DNA of 64,000 nt from Bradyrhizobium sp. CCGUVB4N (GCF_024199945.1 NZ_JANADP010000001.1:4588001-4652000); one strand, 5' to 3'. Counted from the stretch's first letter, positions 32,397 through 42,499 are shown. Made by a program: numbers and translations. The notes: generated from the letters alone by a model not told the origin.

Positions 32397-32633
32397 ATGA
32401 CCGTTCACCCCATCCGCTTCCATGAAGACGCCGAGGTCAACGATTGGGTCTGGCTATTGCTGACGATTGATTTTCATCCGTGGCGGCATCGGCTCCGGCT
32501 CGCCACGAATGAAGGCGAACCGGTGTCGATGCCTCTCGATTTGACGGCGAAAGACTTTGGCGAGACGTTGCTCGCCATCGCCGACAAATTCGGCGATCAG
32601 GCCGTCTTCGAGACGAACATCTGGAAGCACTGA
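32397..32633 (+). CDS. Small island protein, unknown
   Basis: 78 residues. VHPIRFHEDAEVNDWVWLLL, then RLRLATNEGEPVSMPLDLTA and GETLLAIADKFGDQAVFETN: a compact alpha/beta protein. The stop overlaps the next start (TGATG). No family recognised. Confidence 0.5.
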   Translation: MTVHPIRFHEDAEVNDWVWLLLTIDFHPWRHRLRLATNEGEPVSMPLDLTAKDFGETLLAIADKFGDQAVFETNIWKH

Positions 32634-32812
32634 TGGGCATCCCGACGATTCAGGATATGCGGCTGGCGGAGGTCGAGCATCTGCACAACGTCGTCCTGGT
32701 TCGCTGCCGGAACTTCATGCACGCAGGGCCGCGTCGTGATCCCGCCAGCATCCGGGAGGCCTTGCAAAAGTACGTGGACGCAGTTTTTGATTTTGTGACC
32801 GAGGTAGACTGA
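32633..32812 (+). CDS. 59-residue island protein, unknown
   Basis: ATG 32633 overlaps the previous stop and the TGA at 32810-32812 overlaps the next start, so it is a coupled middle gene. The product has an Arg/His-containing N-terminal half (LAEVEHLHNVVLVRCRNFMH) and an amphipathic C-terminal helix (REALQKYVDAVFDFVTEVD). It is easily missed because of its length. Function unknown. Confidence 0.55.
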   Translation: MGIPTIQDMRLAEVEHLHNVVLVRCRNFMHAGPRRDPASIREALQKYVDAVFDFVTEVD

Positions 32813-33189
32813 TGGCCTGGTACGACCGCTACCGGGCCAGTCAAGGGCATCCACGTCGTGAGGACTCGGAGCGCGCTTATCGGCGGCCGGTCAAAGACCA
32901 AACCCGCGTCGAGCGTCATGCTGCGATGGTAGCCCTTGTGGCTGATCGTGGGGGCTGGTTGACGTCGTCGCCCGGCGCCTTGGACGCGACCATGGACTGC
33001 TTGCCCGGCTCAACACTGCCGACAGAACTTGCCAATGCTGGCTATGAGGTTGAGGAGATCGGCGAAGGCCAACGCATCCTTCCGCACGCGATCACTGAGA
33101 GCGTCGTCATCGACGACGGAGCGCCGCCGATCACGGTGACGCATTCCGGGATCGTCAGGGTGCTGCGCTATTCGTTCCCGCTGCCTTAG
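32812..33189 (+). CDS. Island protein, last gene of the plus-strand cluster
   Basis: 125 residues. After a basic N terminus (YDRYRASQGHPRREDSERAY) come AAMVALVADRGGWLTSSPGA, then ELANAGYEVEEIGEGQRILP and a beta-rich tail. No family recognised. It converges with the membrane-protein gene; only 15 bases separate the stops. Confidence 0.5.
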   Translation: MAWYDRYRASQGHPRREDSERAYRRPVKDQTRVERHAAMVALVADRGGWLTSSPGALDATMDCLPGSTLPTELANAGYEVEEIGEGQRILPHAITESVVIDDGAPPITVTHSGIVRVLRYSFPLP

Positions 33190-33204
33190 TTAGCTCTAAC
33201 CGCG

Positions 33205-34035
33205 TCACTTGAGTTCTTGTCTCAATAGCTCGGCGGCAACGAACCGCAGGGTGGCTCCTTGCTCTAAAAATCGCTTCCGGAGTTGGGCACGCTCTTCATC
33301 CTGCAAGTGACCTTCATAGTATAGATATACGACTCCAGTGAATTTGGCATTTTCACTCGTTTGAGGGTTGGTATCCCCATCAACCTGCATGGACATCTTG
33401 AACGGCCACCTTTCGCGCTTACCGTTCACTACAATGTTGGGCGGCCCTACCAGAATTCTGCTTAGGTCCAGAGCAAGCCGTTGGCAGGTTTCGTAGACGT
33501 TCTGATTTGGGACGTAAAAGGCGATGAACTTACTCATCGTCTGGTTATTGTAGTAGATGTTTCCCCGAACCTTCGTAACGGTTGTCGGCGAGAACTTGAC
33601 GTCCCAATCGAACGGCTCTTGGAAGTCATTGCTCGGGAAATCGGCGTCCATCTTGGCCAGCAATGGCGGCAGGCTCGGACCTCGCGGTTGGACAGGCCAT
33701 ACAGCGTAGTACGCGAAGCAGCTAACGACGACTGCGGCCAAGATAGCCAAGCCGGCCGTCTTCGCCTTTGCGCCCAGAGGCGCACGCCAAATCGAGAAGA
33801 TTAGAAGCGAGGCTGCGCCTATCACTAGCCACGCTCCCCAAGACAGCCATCCGCTCGTCATTGTAACCAATTGAAAGACGGAAGGCCGCTTTTGGGACCA
33901 TTCGGGCGGCAGAAACTGCGAGCCGAAAGTGTCGTAAAAACCGATTACCGCCCAAAGGAGCAGGACACACCGGGCGACCCAGTGCTCCCGCAGGTCGCGA
34001 AGAAACGCGCCGCCGTTGCTCGCGCTGCCGAACAT
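33205..34035 (-). CDS. Membrane protein of unknown function carried by the island
   Basis: 276 residues from ATG 34035 (GTG 34041 adds two). Three hydrophobic segments: about 24-40 (CVLLLWAVIGFYDTFG), 63-83 (LSWGAWLVIGAASLLIFSIW) and 92-112 (TAGLAILAAVVVSCFAYYAV), followed by about 160 soluble residues with SPTTVTKVRGNIYYNNQTMS and VVYLYYEGHLQDEERAQLRK. Its codon use looks less GC-rich than the host genes. Position at the island end, alone and opposite to the virion cluster, is typical of cargo genes, which often protect the host from other phages. That role is speculation. Confidence 0.6.
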   Translation of the reverse strand: MFGSASNGGAFLRDLREHWVARCVLLLWAVIGFYDTFGSQFLPPEWSQKRPSVFQLVTMTSGWLSWGAWLVIGAASLLIFSIWRAPLGAKAKTAGLAILAAVVVSCFAYYAVWPVQPRGPSLPPLLAKMDADFPSNDFQEPFDWDVKFSPTTVTKVRGNIYYNNQTMSKFIAFYVPNQNVYETCQRLALDLSRILVGPPNIVVNGKRERWPFKMSMQVDGDTNPQTSENAKFTGVVYLYYEGHLQDEERAQLRKRFLEQGATLRFVAAELLRQELK

Positions 34036-34199
34036 GTTCACAGCAGGCCGAGCCGATAGCGAAGCCGGCTAAGGTAGTGGGTTGTCCAATGACCGACGCT
34101 GATCTCCAGCACGGCGATGCTCCTATCGATTCGATCAATGCAAGCATTCCGCGCGCGCTCGCTGGATCGCGCAACCGCGATCACGGGAACGTGTGGGGG

Positions 34200-34487
34200 T
34201 TATCTGGTGTTGCGATACCCCATCGCCGCCAGCGGCGGGTTATCCCCATCGAAGTTCGGCCTGACCTCGGCGCCGCGCTGACCGCAGGCGGTGCAGACGA
34301 GGCGCGGCTCGACATCAGACAGCCGCACCTCATCAGGCCAGCGATCCGCGCTCATGGCAATGTGGTGGCCGCAGGAGCAGCAATAGATCAGGACGCCCCG
34401 TACGCCCATCTCGCGCATCTCGGCAAAGGTGATCTTGATCGGGCGACCATCGGGGCGGGTGGGGGTGATGCGTCCTGGGCGAGGCAT
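34200..34487 (-). CDS. Small zinc-ribbon-like protein
   Basis: 95 residues. Two Cys clusters, LIYCCSCGHHIAM and PRLVCTACGQRGAEVRPNF, could form one zinc ribbon. ITFAEMREMGVRGVLIY resembles small conserved proteins common in Bradyrhizobium genomes. It is the last gene before the right end of the island. Function unknown. Confidence 0.6.
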   Translation of the reverse strand: MPRPGRITPTRPDGRPIKITFAEMREMGVRGVLIYCCSCGHHIAMSADRWPDEVRLSDVEPRLVCTACGQRGAEVRPNFDGDNPPLAAMGYRNTR

Positions 34488-34921
34488 CCCGCCAAGGATG
34501 CCGTTGTCGGCGCCGAGTCAAAAAGTCGATTCCCGGTAGGCCGGAACGGTGCCGAGCTACTGCCGGTCGTGGGGGTGGACAACCGAGAATCAAAGAGGCC
34601 GCCATTCTAGGCGGCCTGAACAACGGGCGTCAGCGCGCCCGATCCATTGCCTTGGAACTTGAGTGGTGCCAATAGTCGCCGTAGGGCCGCCCCCGGCAGT
34701 GAGAACAAGCGGTGATCCGGTATCAGATTGGTATCACAAACCCCTGAAAAAGGCGGCAACGGAATGAGAACAGGCGACACAGTTTACGTTGAAATTGCAG
34801 CCTTTTTCGATTGCGACGCAAACCCGCCGTATTCGCCGTGTTAACCGGATGGCCTGCGAGCGGCGGTATCCCCTGTAGAATGTCGAATAAGCCCGATTCG
34901 CTGTTGAAGCCGCGCGAGATT
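34488..34921. other. Intergenic region across the right end of the island
   Basis: 434 bases. It holds a hairpin AGGCCGCC/GGCGGCCT (34596-34617) and the tandem GGTATCA repeats that mark the likely right end (34719-34741). Past about 34745 the DNA is host-type and should carry the promoter of the DUF2155 gene. No gene seen. Confidence 0.55.
34719..34741 (+). repeat. Right-end repeat (candidate attR / integrase-binding site)
   Basis: GGTATCAGATT followed by GGTATCACAAAC: two GGTATCA units 11 bases apart. The outer unit with its TT prefix (34728-34741) matches 18610-18623 in 13 of 14 positions, in the same orientation. Confidence 0.5.
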
Positions 34922-35941
34922 ATGTTTCGAACCATTACCCTGACAGGTCTTGCGGCGCTTTTGGCCGCTACCGCTTTGACGGTGGCGACGCCCGCGCAGG
35001 CGCAGATCGGCACGATCTTCTCCGATCCGCCACCATTGCGGCCGCCGGGGACCATCCCGCGCGGCGGACAGCCGCAACCGCAGCCGACCCCCGACGACGA
35101 CGAAGAGGTGCCCGAGCTGCCGCCGCAGGGCCGCGTGCTGCCGTCGCGTCCGATGCCGCGCCAGGGCAATGCCATGCCGGGGCCGGTCGAGACCCAGCCG
35201 CTGGCGCCGCCGCCAGGCAGCCCCGTCGCCCCGCAGAACCAGCCGCCGGCCGTCGCTGTGGCGCCGCCGGGCGCGCCTGCTCAGCCGGGCGCCGCTGTTC
35301 CGGGAGCTCCCGGCCAGCGCCAGCCGCAGCAGAAGGGCGGGACCCAGCAGGGCGCCGTGCCGCAGGCGCCGGCAAGCCTCCAGCCGGGCGACGAGGTCGT
35401 CACCGAGCCGCCGGCGCAGAAGATCGTGAACAAGAAGGCGACGTTCTCCGGCCTCGACAAGATCACCGGGCGCATCATCAATTTCGATGAGGATATCGGC
35501 GAGACCGTGCAGTTCGGCGCGCTGCGGGTGAAGACCGACGCGTGCTACACGCGGCCCGCCACGGAAGCCGCCAACACCGACGCATTCGTCGAGGTCGACG
35601 AGATCACCTTGCAGGGCGAGGTGAAGCGAATCTTCTCCGGCTGGATGTATGCCGCAAGCCCCGGCCTGCACGGCGTCGAGCACCCGATCTACGATATCTG
35701 GCTCACCGACTGCAAAGAGCCGCAGCAGACCATTGCGACCGCAGCGCCCGATCCCGCGACCAAGCCTGCGCCGCCGCCACCGCCTCCGGCACAGAAGAAA
35801 GCCGCGCCAAAACAGGCCGTGCAGCAGCGTCCGCCGCAGCCTCTGCCGCCGATCCAGCAGCAGCAGCCGGCGCCGCCGCCACCTCCGCCGCCGGAGCAGC
35901 GGCCGGGTCTGTTTGGTATCCCCGGGTTCGGTAGCCGATAA
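34922..35941 (+). CDS. DUF2155-family exported protein with Pro-rich arms
   Basis: 339 residues from the ATG at 34922, which opens a signal peptide (RTITLTGLAALLAATALTV, cleavage near AQAQ); an ATG at 34880 would add 14 residues. A long Pro/Gln/Ala-rich region (about 30-170) precedes the DUF2155 core: KKATFSGLDKITGRIINFDE, VQFGALRVKTDACYTRP, FVEVDEITLQGEVKRIFSGW and HPIYDIWLTDCKEP, with two conserved Cys. A second Pro-rich tail ends the protein. DUF2155 proteins are common next to aat in alphaproteobacteria; aat follows convergently 6 bases after the stop. Confidence 0.85.
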   Translation: MFRTITLTGLAALLAATALTVATPAQAQIGTIFSDPPPLRPPGTIPRGGQPQPQPTPDDDEEVPELPPQGRVLPSRPMPRQGNAMPGPVETQPLAPPPGSPVAPQNQPPAVAVAPPGAPAQPGAAVPGAPGQRQPQQKGGTQQGAVPQAPASLQPGDEVVTEPPAQKIVNKKATFSGLDKITGRIINFDEDIGETVQFGALRVKTDACYTRPATEAANTDAFVEVDEITLQGEVKRIFSGWMYAASPGLHGVEHPIYDIWLTDCKEPQQTIATAAPDPATKPAPPPPPPAQKKAAPKQAVQQRPPQPLPPIQQQQPAPPPPPPPEQRPGLFGIPGFGSR

Positions 35942-35947
35942 CCTGAT

Positions 35948-36628
35948 TTATTGCCGCGAGGCGACGATCTCGAGCGCGCGTGCGCCCGGGATCGCATCCC
36001 CCGCAGACAGTTTCAGGAAATCGCCGGGCTCACCGGCGAGCGCCTTGTCGAGCAACGCGGTGTAGCGCCGCCGCGAGATCTCGGCCGCACCAAAGCTCTT
36101 GAGATGCTCGGTGACATATTGCGTGTCGAGCAGCTCGAAGCCGCCATGGATCAGACGCGCGACCAGATGCACCAGCGCGACTTTCGAGGCATCGCGCGCG
36201 GTGTGAAACATGCTCTCGCCGAAGAAGGCACGCCCTAGGCTCACGCCATAGAGGCCGCCGACGAGGTCGTCGCCCTGCCAGGCCTCGACGCTGTGGCAAT
36301 GGCCGAGCTCGTAGAGGCCGCCATAGAGGTCGCGGATGCGCTTGTTGATCCAGGTGTCCTCGCGCCCGGCCTGCGGCGCGGCGCAGCCGGCGATGGTCGC
36401 CTTGAACGCGGTGTTGACGGTGACGCGAAACGCATCCGAGCGCACCGTGCGGGCCAGTCGCGACGAGACGCGAAAGCCGTCGAGCGGGATCACGCCGCGC
36501 ATTTCCGGTTCGACCCAGAACAGGGTCGGGTCGTCGGCACTCTCGGCCATCGGAAAGATGCCGCAGGCATAGGCGCGCAGCAGCACGGCCGGCGTGATTT
36601 CAGACGAGGCGGAGTCGCGCGAAGTCAT
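35948..36628 (-). CDS. aat: Leucyl/phenylalanyl-tRNA-protein transferase
   Basis: 226 residues, full length. Aat adds Leu or Phe from tRNA to proteins with N-terminal Lys or Arg, marking them for ClpAP (N-end rule). Family motifs: LLRAYACGIFPMAESADDPT, FWVEPEMRGVIPLDGFRVSS, DTWINKRIRDLYGGLYELGH, SVEAWQGDDLVGGLYGVSLG, RAFFGESMFHTARDASKVAL and DTQYVTEHLKSFGA. Monocistronic and convergent with the DUF2155 gene. Confidence 0.96.
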   Translation of the reverse strand: MTSRDSASSEITPAVLLRAYACGIFPMAESADDPTLFWVEPEMRGVIPLDGFRVSSRLARTVRSDAFRVTVNTAFKATIAGCAAPQAGREDTWINKRIRDLYGGLYELGHCHSVEAWQGDDLVGGLYGVSLGRAFFGESMFHTARDASKVALVHLVARLIHGGFELLDTQYVTEHLKSFGAAEISRRRYTALLDKALAGEPGDFLKLSAGDAIPGARALEIVASRQ

Positions 36629-36690
36629 AGCGTCCGACCATAGCAGGATCGCGATGCGCGTGCGATGGGGGGCAATTCCGGATGTGCGGA

Positions 36691-37797
36691 TCAGCCCGCC
36701 GCGGCGGTGTTCGCCTTGTTGGGGGGCGCGGGCGTGCGCTGGAACCGCAGGATGATGCGGGTTCCGGAATGGGCGGGATCGCGCTCGACGGTGGCATCGA
36801 GCTTGCTGGCCATCGCCGCGACGATGCGCTGGCCCATGCCGGTGGAGCGCGGATCGGCCTTGACGTTGTCGCCGACGCCGTCGTCGGTGATCGACAGCAG
36901 GAGATCGTCGCCTTGCGAGCTCAGCTCGACATGGATGGGCCCGGCGCCGTCGGGATAGGCGTATTTCACCGCGTTCATCACCAGCTCGTTGACGATGATG
37001 CCGACGGCGACGGCGCGGTCCGGGTCGATCTCGATGGCTTCCGCCTTCACCGTCAGGCGCGACATCCGGTTACCTTCGGCCGAGCGGCGGAGATCCTCGA
37101 GCAGGGAGTCCAGATACTGGTTGAGCACGACGCTCTTCAGGTCCTGCGAGGTGTAGAGGCGGCGGTGCACCTGAGCGACGGCGGCGACGCGACCCATCGC
37201 GTTGGTGAGCGCGGCCTTGACCTCGTCCTGCGCGGCGGAGCTCGCCTGCAGGTGCAACAGCGAGGCGATGATCTGGAGCGAATTGCCGACGCGGTGATTG
37301 ACCTCGCGCAGCAACAACTCGCGTTCGGCCGCAAGTGCGGCGTAGCGGTCGCGCGAGGCGTGGATCTCGGCTTCAGCCTCCTCGCGGGCGCGCTGCAACT
37401 CGGCCTGGCGCAGCGCGCCTTCGGCCGCGACATGCAGGAGCGGGATGAAGTCGCCCTTGACGTCCTTGACCAGATAGTCGGCCGCACCGGCCTTGAGCGC
37501 GGTCACCGCGATGCTGGAATCCTGCGAGGCCGTGACGAACACCACCGGCGGGGCGTCCGGGATCGCCATGATCTGCTCGAGCGTCTCGAGGCCGTCGAGA
37601 CCGGGCATGTACTGATCGAGCGCCACCACATCGATGCAGCCTTGACTGCTTGCGTTACGGATGCGCTCCAGGCCTTCCTCGCCGCTCGCGGCATGGATGA
37701 CCTTGTAGCCGCGCCGCGTCAGGCCGCGATCGACCAGGCGCGCAAGCGCGTCGTCGTCATCGATGTAAAGCAGTGTAGGCGTGCGCTGTTGGTTCAT
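36691..37797 (-). CDS. Receiver plus HisKA_2-type histidine kinase
   Basis: 368 residues. Receiver (about 8-125) with phospho-Asp in VVALDQYMPGLDGLETLEQI and Lys in YLVKDVKG; coiled linker; then the HisKA_2/HWE-like box with His in LLLREVNHRVGNSLQIIASL, and HATPase_c (AVAVGIIVNELVMNAVKYAY, SITDDGVGDN, GMGQRIVAAMASKL). A response regulator whose output is itself a kinase. Start overlaps the stop of the upstream receiver gene (ATGA). Third gene of the signalling operon. Confidence 0.9.
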   Translation of the reverse strand: MNQQRTPTLLYIDDDDALARLVDRGLTRRGYKVIHAASGEEGLERIRNASSQGCIDVVALDQYMPGLDGLETLEQIMAIPDAPPVVFVTASQDSSIAVTALKAGAADYLVKDVKGDFIPLLHVAAEGALRQAELQRAREEAEAEIHASRDRYAALAAERELLLREVNHRVGNSLQIIASLLHLQASSAAQDEVKAALTNAMGRVAAVAQVHRRLYTSQDLKSVVLNQYLDSLLEDLRRSAEGNRMSRLTVKAEAIEIDPDRAVAVGIIVNELVMNAVKYAYPDGAGPIHVELSSQGDDLLLSITDDGVGDNVKADPRSTGMGQRIVAAMASKLDATVERDPAHSGTRIILRFQRTPAPPNKANTAAAG

Positions 37798-38234
37798 GAG
37801 GCGGCGGGCGGGACCTGGATGACCGAGAAGAACAGGCCGAGCTGCCGGATGGCATTGGCGAAATTCTCGTAGTTGACGGGTTTGGTGATGTAGACGTTGC
37901 AGCCGAGCTCGTAGCAGCGCTTGATCTCATGGCTGTCGTCAGTCGTGGTCAGCACCACCACGGGCGAGGCCTTGAGATATTTGTTTTCCTTGATCTGCTT
38001 CAGGATGTCGATCCCGCTCATATCGGGCAGGTTGAGGTCGAGCAGGATCAGGAGCGCGTTGCCCTTCTGGACCAGCCCGCTGCCGTCGGCGCCGAACAGG
38101 TGCTTCATCGCCTCGGTGCCGTTGGCGAACGACACGATTTCATTGTTGACCCCGGAGCGGCGGATATTGCGCTCGATCAGCCGGGCGTGGCCCTCGTCGT
38201 CCTCGATCATGATGATGGTGACGGGCAGTGTCAT
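37794..38234 (-). CDS. Single-domain response regulator (Rcp1-like)
   Basis: 146 residues, receiver only: IIMIEDDEGHARLIERNIRR, phospho-Asp in LILLDLNLPDMSGIDILKQI, VVVLTTTDDSHEI and Lys in VYITKPVNYENFANA. This long-loop type resembles Rcp1-like regulators that pair with CHASE3 or phytochrome kinases. Both ends overlap their neighbours by 4 bases, so the three genes are translated together. Confidence 0.92.
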   Translation of the reverse strand: MTLPVTIIMIEDDEGHARLIERNIRRSGVNNEIVSFANGTEAMKHLFGADGSGLVQKGNALLILLDLNLPDMSGIDILKQIKENKYLKASPVVVLTTTDDSHEIKRCYELGCNVYITKPVNYENFANAIRQLGLFFSVIQVPPAAS

Positions 38235-39748
38235 TTGTCAGCGTTCCGGTTGCTGGCGTTCCACGAGATGGGCAGCGTGATCGTAAAAGTGCTGCCCGCG
38301 TTCAGTTCCGACGATACCGACATCGTGCCGCCGAGGCGGCGCACAAGTGCACGCACATGGGCAAGACCGATGCCCTGACCGGGCTTGTCCTGGGTTCCCG
38401 CACGGCGGAACAGGTCGAAAATCCGCTGATGATCCCTAGCGTCGATACCGCGGCCGTTATCGCTGATTTCGAAGATAGCGTAGCCGAGCTTGGTGCGCCC
38501 GCGAATTCTGATCTCGCCGGGCACCCCGTTCTTCAGATACTTAATCGCGTTGTCGATCAGATTGGAGAAGATCTGCTCCAGCGCAAGGCGGTCGCTGACG
38601 ATATTCGGCAGCGGCTCGATATGGATCTCGGCCTGCGCCTCTGCCGCCTGATGTGCCACCGACGACACGATGGCCTCGATGAAGTCGCGCGTATCGATCT
38701 TCTCCGGCTGGAACTCACGCCGGCCCTCGCGTGTGAGGTTGAGGATCGCCGAGATCAGCCGGTCCATCCGGGCGATCGAGGATTTGATGAAGCCGAGCGC
38801 TTCGGAAAAATCCGCCGACATCTGCTTGTCGGGGCCGTCCAGCGGAATCTCCGCGACATCGACGGGCGGGCCGCCGGCCGGCGTGCCCGTGAGACCTCCG
38901 ATCCGTCGAAAGATGTCCTTGCCCAATTCCTCGAGCTCGCTGGTGAAGCCCATGATGTTGACCAGCGGCGAGCGCAGGTCATGGCTCACGATATAGGCAA
39001 AGCGCTGGATCTCGTCGTTGGCTTCGCGCAGGTCGGCCGTGCGCTCGTCGACAGTGGCCTCCAGATTGAGATTGGAGTCGCGAAGCCGTGTTTCCGCGTC
39101 GTCGCGGGCGCGGGCAGAGCGCCGCACCAGCCAGACCGAGATGATCGCTAGCAGCACGACGAGACCCGAGCCGATACCGGTCATCGATGCAGCGAGCGTC
39201 TGGCTGCGGTTGGCGTTCGCCGAACGGAGGCGGAACAGTCGCTCCTCCTCTGCGATCATGGCGGCCGCGACGCTGCCGATGGTGGCGGTCGTGTTGCCGT
39301 CAGCCGCCTCGCGAGCCAGCGCTGTGGCTTGGGCCTGCTGGCCCTGCCTGATGAAGTCGATCTCGCGTCCGAATTGGCCGAGACGGATCTCGATCGCCGC
39401 GCTCAGTTTCTCGATACTGTCGCGCTGCGCAGGATTGTCGCCAATGAGGCGCGTGACCCGGTCAAGCGCAGGAATGATTGCGGCGACGGCCTTCTCGTGG
39501 TCGCCCTGGAATTCTGGTCCCAGCGTCAGGAGATAGCCACGCAGGGCGCTCTCGGCGCGCCGGACTTCGAGCAGCAGACCGTTGATCTGGTTCTCCACCT
39601 CGAGGGTGTGAACCACCCATTTGCTGTCGTCTCGGGCTTCGTTGACGAGGTAGACGGAGCCGGCGCTGATCACGGTCAGCACCAGGAGTCCTGCCGCGAA
39701 CAGCAGGATCTGCCAGAATGCGCGCCGCCGCTGTTCCCCAGCCGTCAC
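38231..39748 (-). CDS. CHASE3 sensor histidine kinase
   Basis: 505 residues. Membrane segment (about 12-34, ILLFAAGLLVLTVISAGSVY), CHASE3 periplasmic sensor (about 38-180), second membrane segment (about 188-208), coiled coil, HisKA with His in FAYIVSHDLRSPLVNIMGF, and HATPase_c (LEQIFSNLIDNAIKYLK, ISDNGRGIDARDHQRIFD, QGIGLAHVRALVRRLGG). First gene of the operon, so it probably phosphorylates one or both receivers downstream. An insert of about 40 Gly/Pro-containing residues lies between HisKA helices. Confidence 0.92.
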   Translation of the reverse strand: MTAGEQRRRAFWQILLFAAGLLVLTVISAGSVYLVNEARDDSKWVVHTLEVENQINGLLLEVRRAESALRGYLLTLGPEFQGDHEKAVAAIIPALDRVTRLIGDNPAQRDSIEKLSAAIEIRLGQFGREIDFIRQGQQAQATALAREAADGNTTATIGSVAAAMIAEEERLFRLRSANANRSQTLAASMTGIGSGLVVLLAIISVWLVRRSARARDDAETRLRDSNLNLEATVDERTADLREANDEIQRFAYIVSHDLRSPLVNIMGFTSELEELGKDIFRRIGGLTGTPAGGPPVDVAEIPLDGPDKQMSADFSEALGFIKSSIARMDRLISAILNLTREGRREFQPEKIDTRDFIEAIVSSVAHQAAEAQAEIHIEPLPNIVSDRLALEQIFSNLIDNAIKYLKNGVPGEIRIRGRTKLGYAIFEISDNGRGIDARDHQRIFDLFRRAGTQDKPGQGIGLAHVRALVRRLGGTMSVSSELNAGSTFTITLPISWNASNRNADK

Positions 39749-39854
39749 GACGGTCTTGCCTTGTTAGGTGTCGCGGAGTTCAAATCGCCCCCTTGGAACT
39801 GTCCCCAACCGTCCATAATGCGATTGGGACCAAAGGGTTCCACGGCAGAGAAGA

Positions 39855-41213
<1,359 letters not shown>

Positions 41214-41244
41214 GGTCCCTCAGCGGGCGAAATTCGCCACTCGC

Positions 41245-41736
41245 TTATTCAATGATAACCAGCGGCTCGCCGAACTCGACCGGCTGGCCGTCTTCGACCA
41301 GGATCTGCGTCACCGTACCGGCGCGCGTCGAGGGAATCTGGTTCATGGTCTTCATCGCTTCGATGATCAGCAGGGTCTGGCCGACCGAGACCTTCGAGCC
41401 GACCTCGACGAACGGCTTGGCGCCGGGCTCCGGCGACCAATAGGCAGTGCCGACCATCGGCGACGTCACGGCACCGGGATGTTTCGACAGGTCGGACGCA
41501 GCAGCCGCAGGTGCGGCAGCCGCAAGAGCGACCGGCGCGGGGGCTGCATGCGCCACCGGAACGGGCATGGTCGCGGCGACGCTGATGTTGCGGGCGACGC
41601 GCAGGCGCAGGCCGGCGCGCTCGATCTCGATCTCGGTGAGGCTGGTCTCATCGAGCAGCAGAGCGAGCTCGCGGACGAGTGCGGAATCCTCGCTGGAAAA
41701 CTTTGCGGCTGCTTTGTCGTCTGGCTGGCGCGCCAT
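41245..41736 (-). CDS. accB: Biotin carboxyl carrier protein of acetyl-CoA carboxylase
   Basis: 163 residues from ATG 41736; the frame extends upstream with no reason to use it. The N-terminal helical part (SALVRELALLLDETSLTEIE) and an Ala/Pro-rich linker lead to the biotinyl domain: GAVTSPMVGTAYWSPEPGAK, KVSVGQTLLIIEAMKTMNQI with the biotinyl Lys in EAMKT, and GTVTQILVEDGQPVEFGEPL. It carries carboxybiotin from AccC to AccAD. Confidence 0.96.
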   Translation of the reverse strand: MARQPDDKAAAKFSSEDSALVRELALLLDETSLTEIEIERAGLRLRVARNISVAATMPVPVAHAAPAPVALAAAAPAAAASDLSKHPGAVTSPMVGTAYWSPEPGAKPFVEVGSKVSVGQTLLIIEAMKTMNQIPSTRAGTVTQILVEDGQPVEFGEPLVIIE

Positions 41737-41773
41737 GTTCTTTGATCCGAATGTTCTGTGTGAGGAGGGAGCG

Positions 41774-42241
<468 letters not shown>

Positions 42242-42300
42242 TCCTGTCCCGGCAAAGGTGTTTCGGCGTGGCGGGGGTTATAGGTAACAAAGTGACCCAG

Positions 42301-42322
42301 GGGAAGCCTTGAAGGGCTTCCC
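42301..42322. repeat. Inverted repeat upstream of aroQ
   Basis: GGGAAGCC (42301-42308), loop of six, GGCTTCCC (42315-42322): perfect 8-bp dyad 60-80 bases before the aroQ ATG, around the expected -35. Operator or leader hairpin. Confidence 0.5.
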
Positions 42323-42445
42323 GATCGACTTCAGGCCCCTCATCCAGTGTGCAAAAACCTGTGCGGAAACTACGGAAATTGCTTGTTAACCAGTCGAAAG
42401 AGTGGCTGGCGGCAGGCCCCGGCGGGGCAGACCGCCCGATAGGCC

Positions 42446-42476
42446 AAAAGCCCCCGCCGATGGCTCGGCAGGGGCT
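42446..42476 (-). terminator. Rho-independent terminator after the DUF1236 gene
   Basis: Read on the minus strand: AGCCCCTGCCGA, loop GCCA, TCGGCGGGGGCT (12 bp, one mismatch), then TTTT. It begins 24 bases beyond the DUF1236 stop. Confidence 0.75.
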
Positions 42477-42499
42477 CTCTTTGGCTTCAGCGATCCGGC

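Larger units (their letters stand above)
18610..34741. mobile_element. Integrated phage-like element (decayed prophage or phage satellite), about 16.1 kb
   Basis: Bounded by TTGGTATCAGAAAC (18610-18623) and TTGGTATCACAAAC (34728-34741), each in a tandem pair of GGTATCA repeats. At the left end a tyrosine integrase and Xis-like gene read outward. Inside are a ribbon-helix-helix regulator, coupled regulatory genes, a terminase small subunit, a serine recombinase, a DUF3102 operon, a CoaD-like gene and two clusters of short phage-type genes with an internal-virion-like protein. No terminase large subunit, portal, capsid, tail, holin or endolysin was recognised. Exact ends are inferred from the repeats and from where host-type genes resume. 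Confidence 0.8.
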
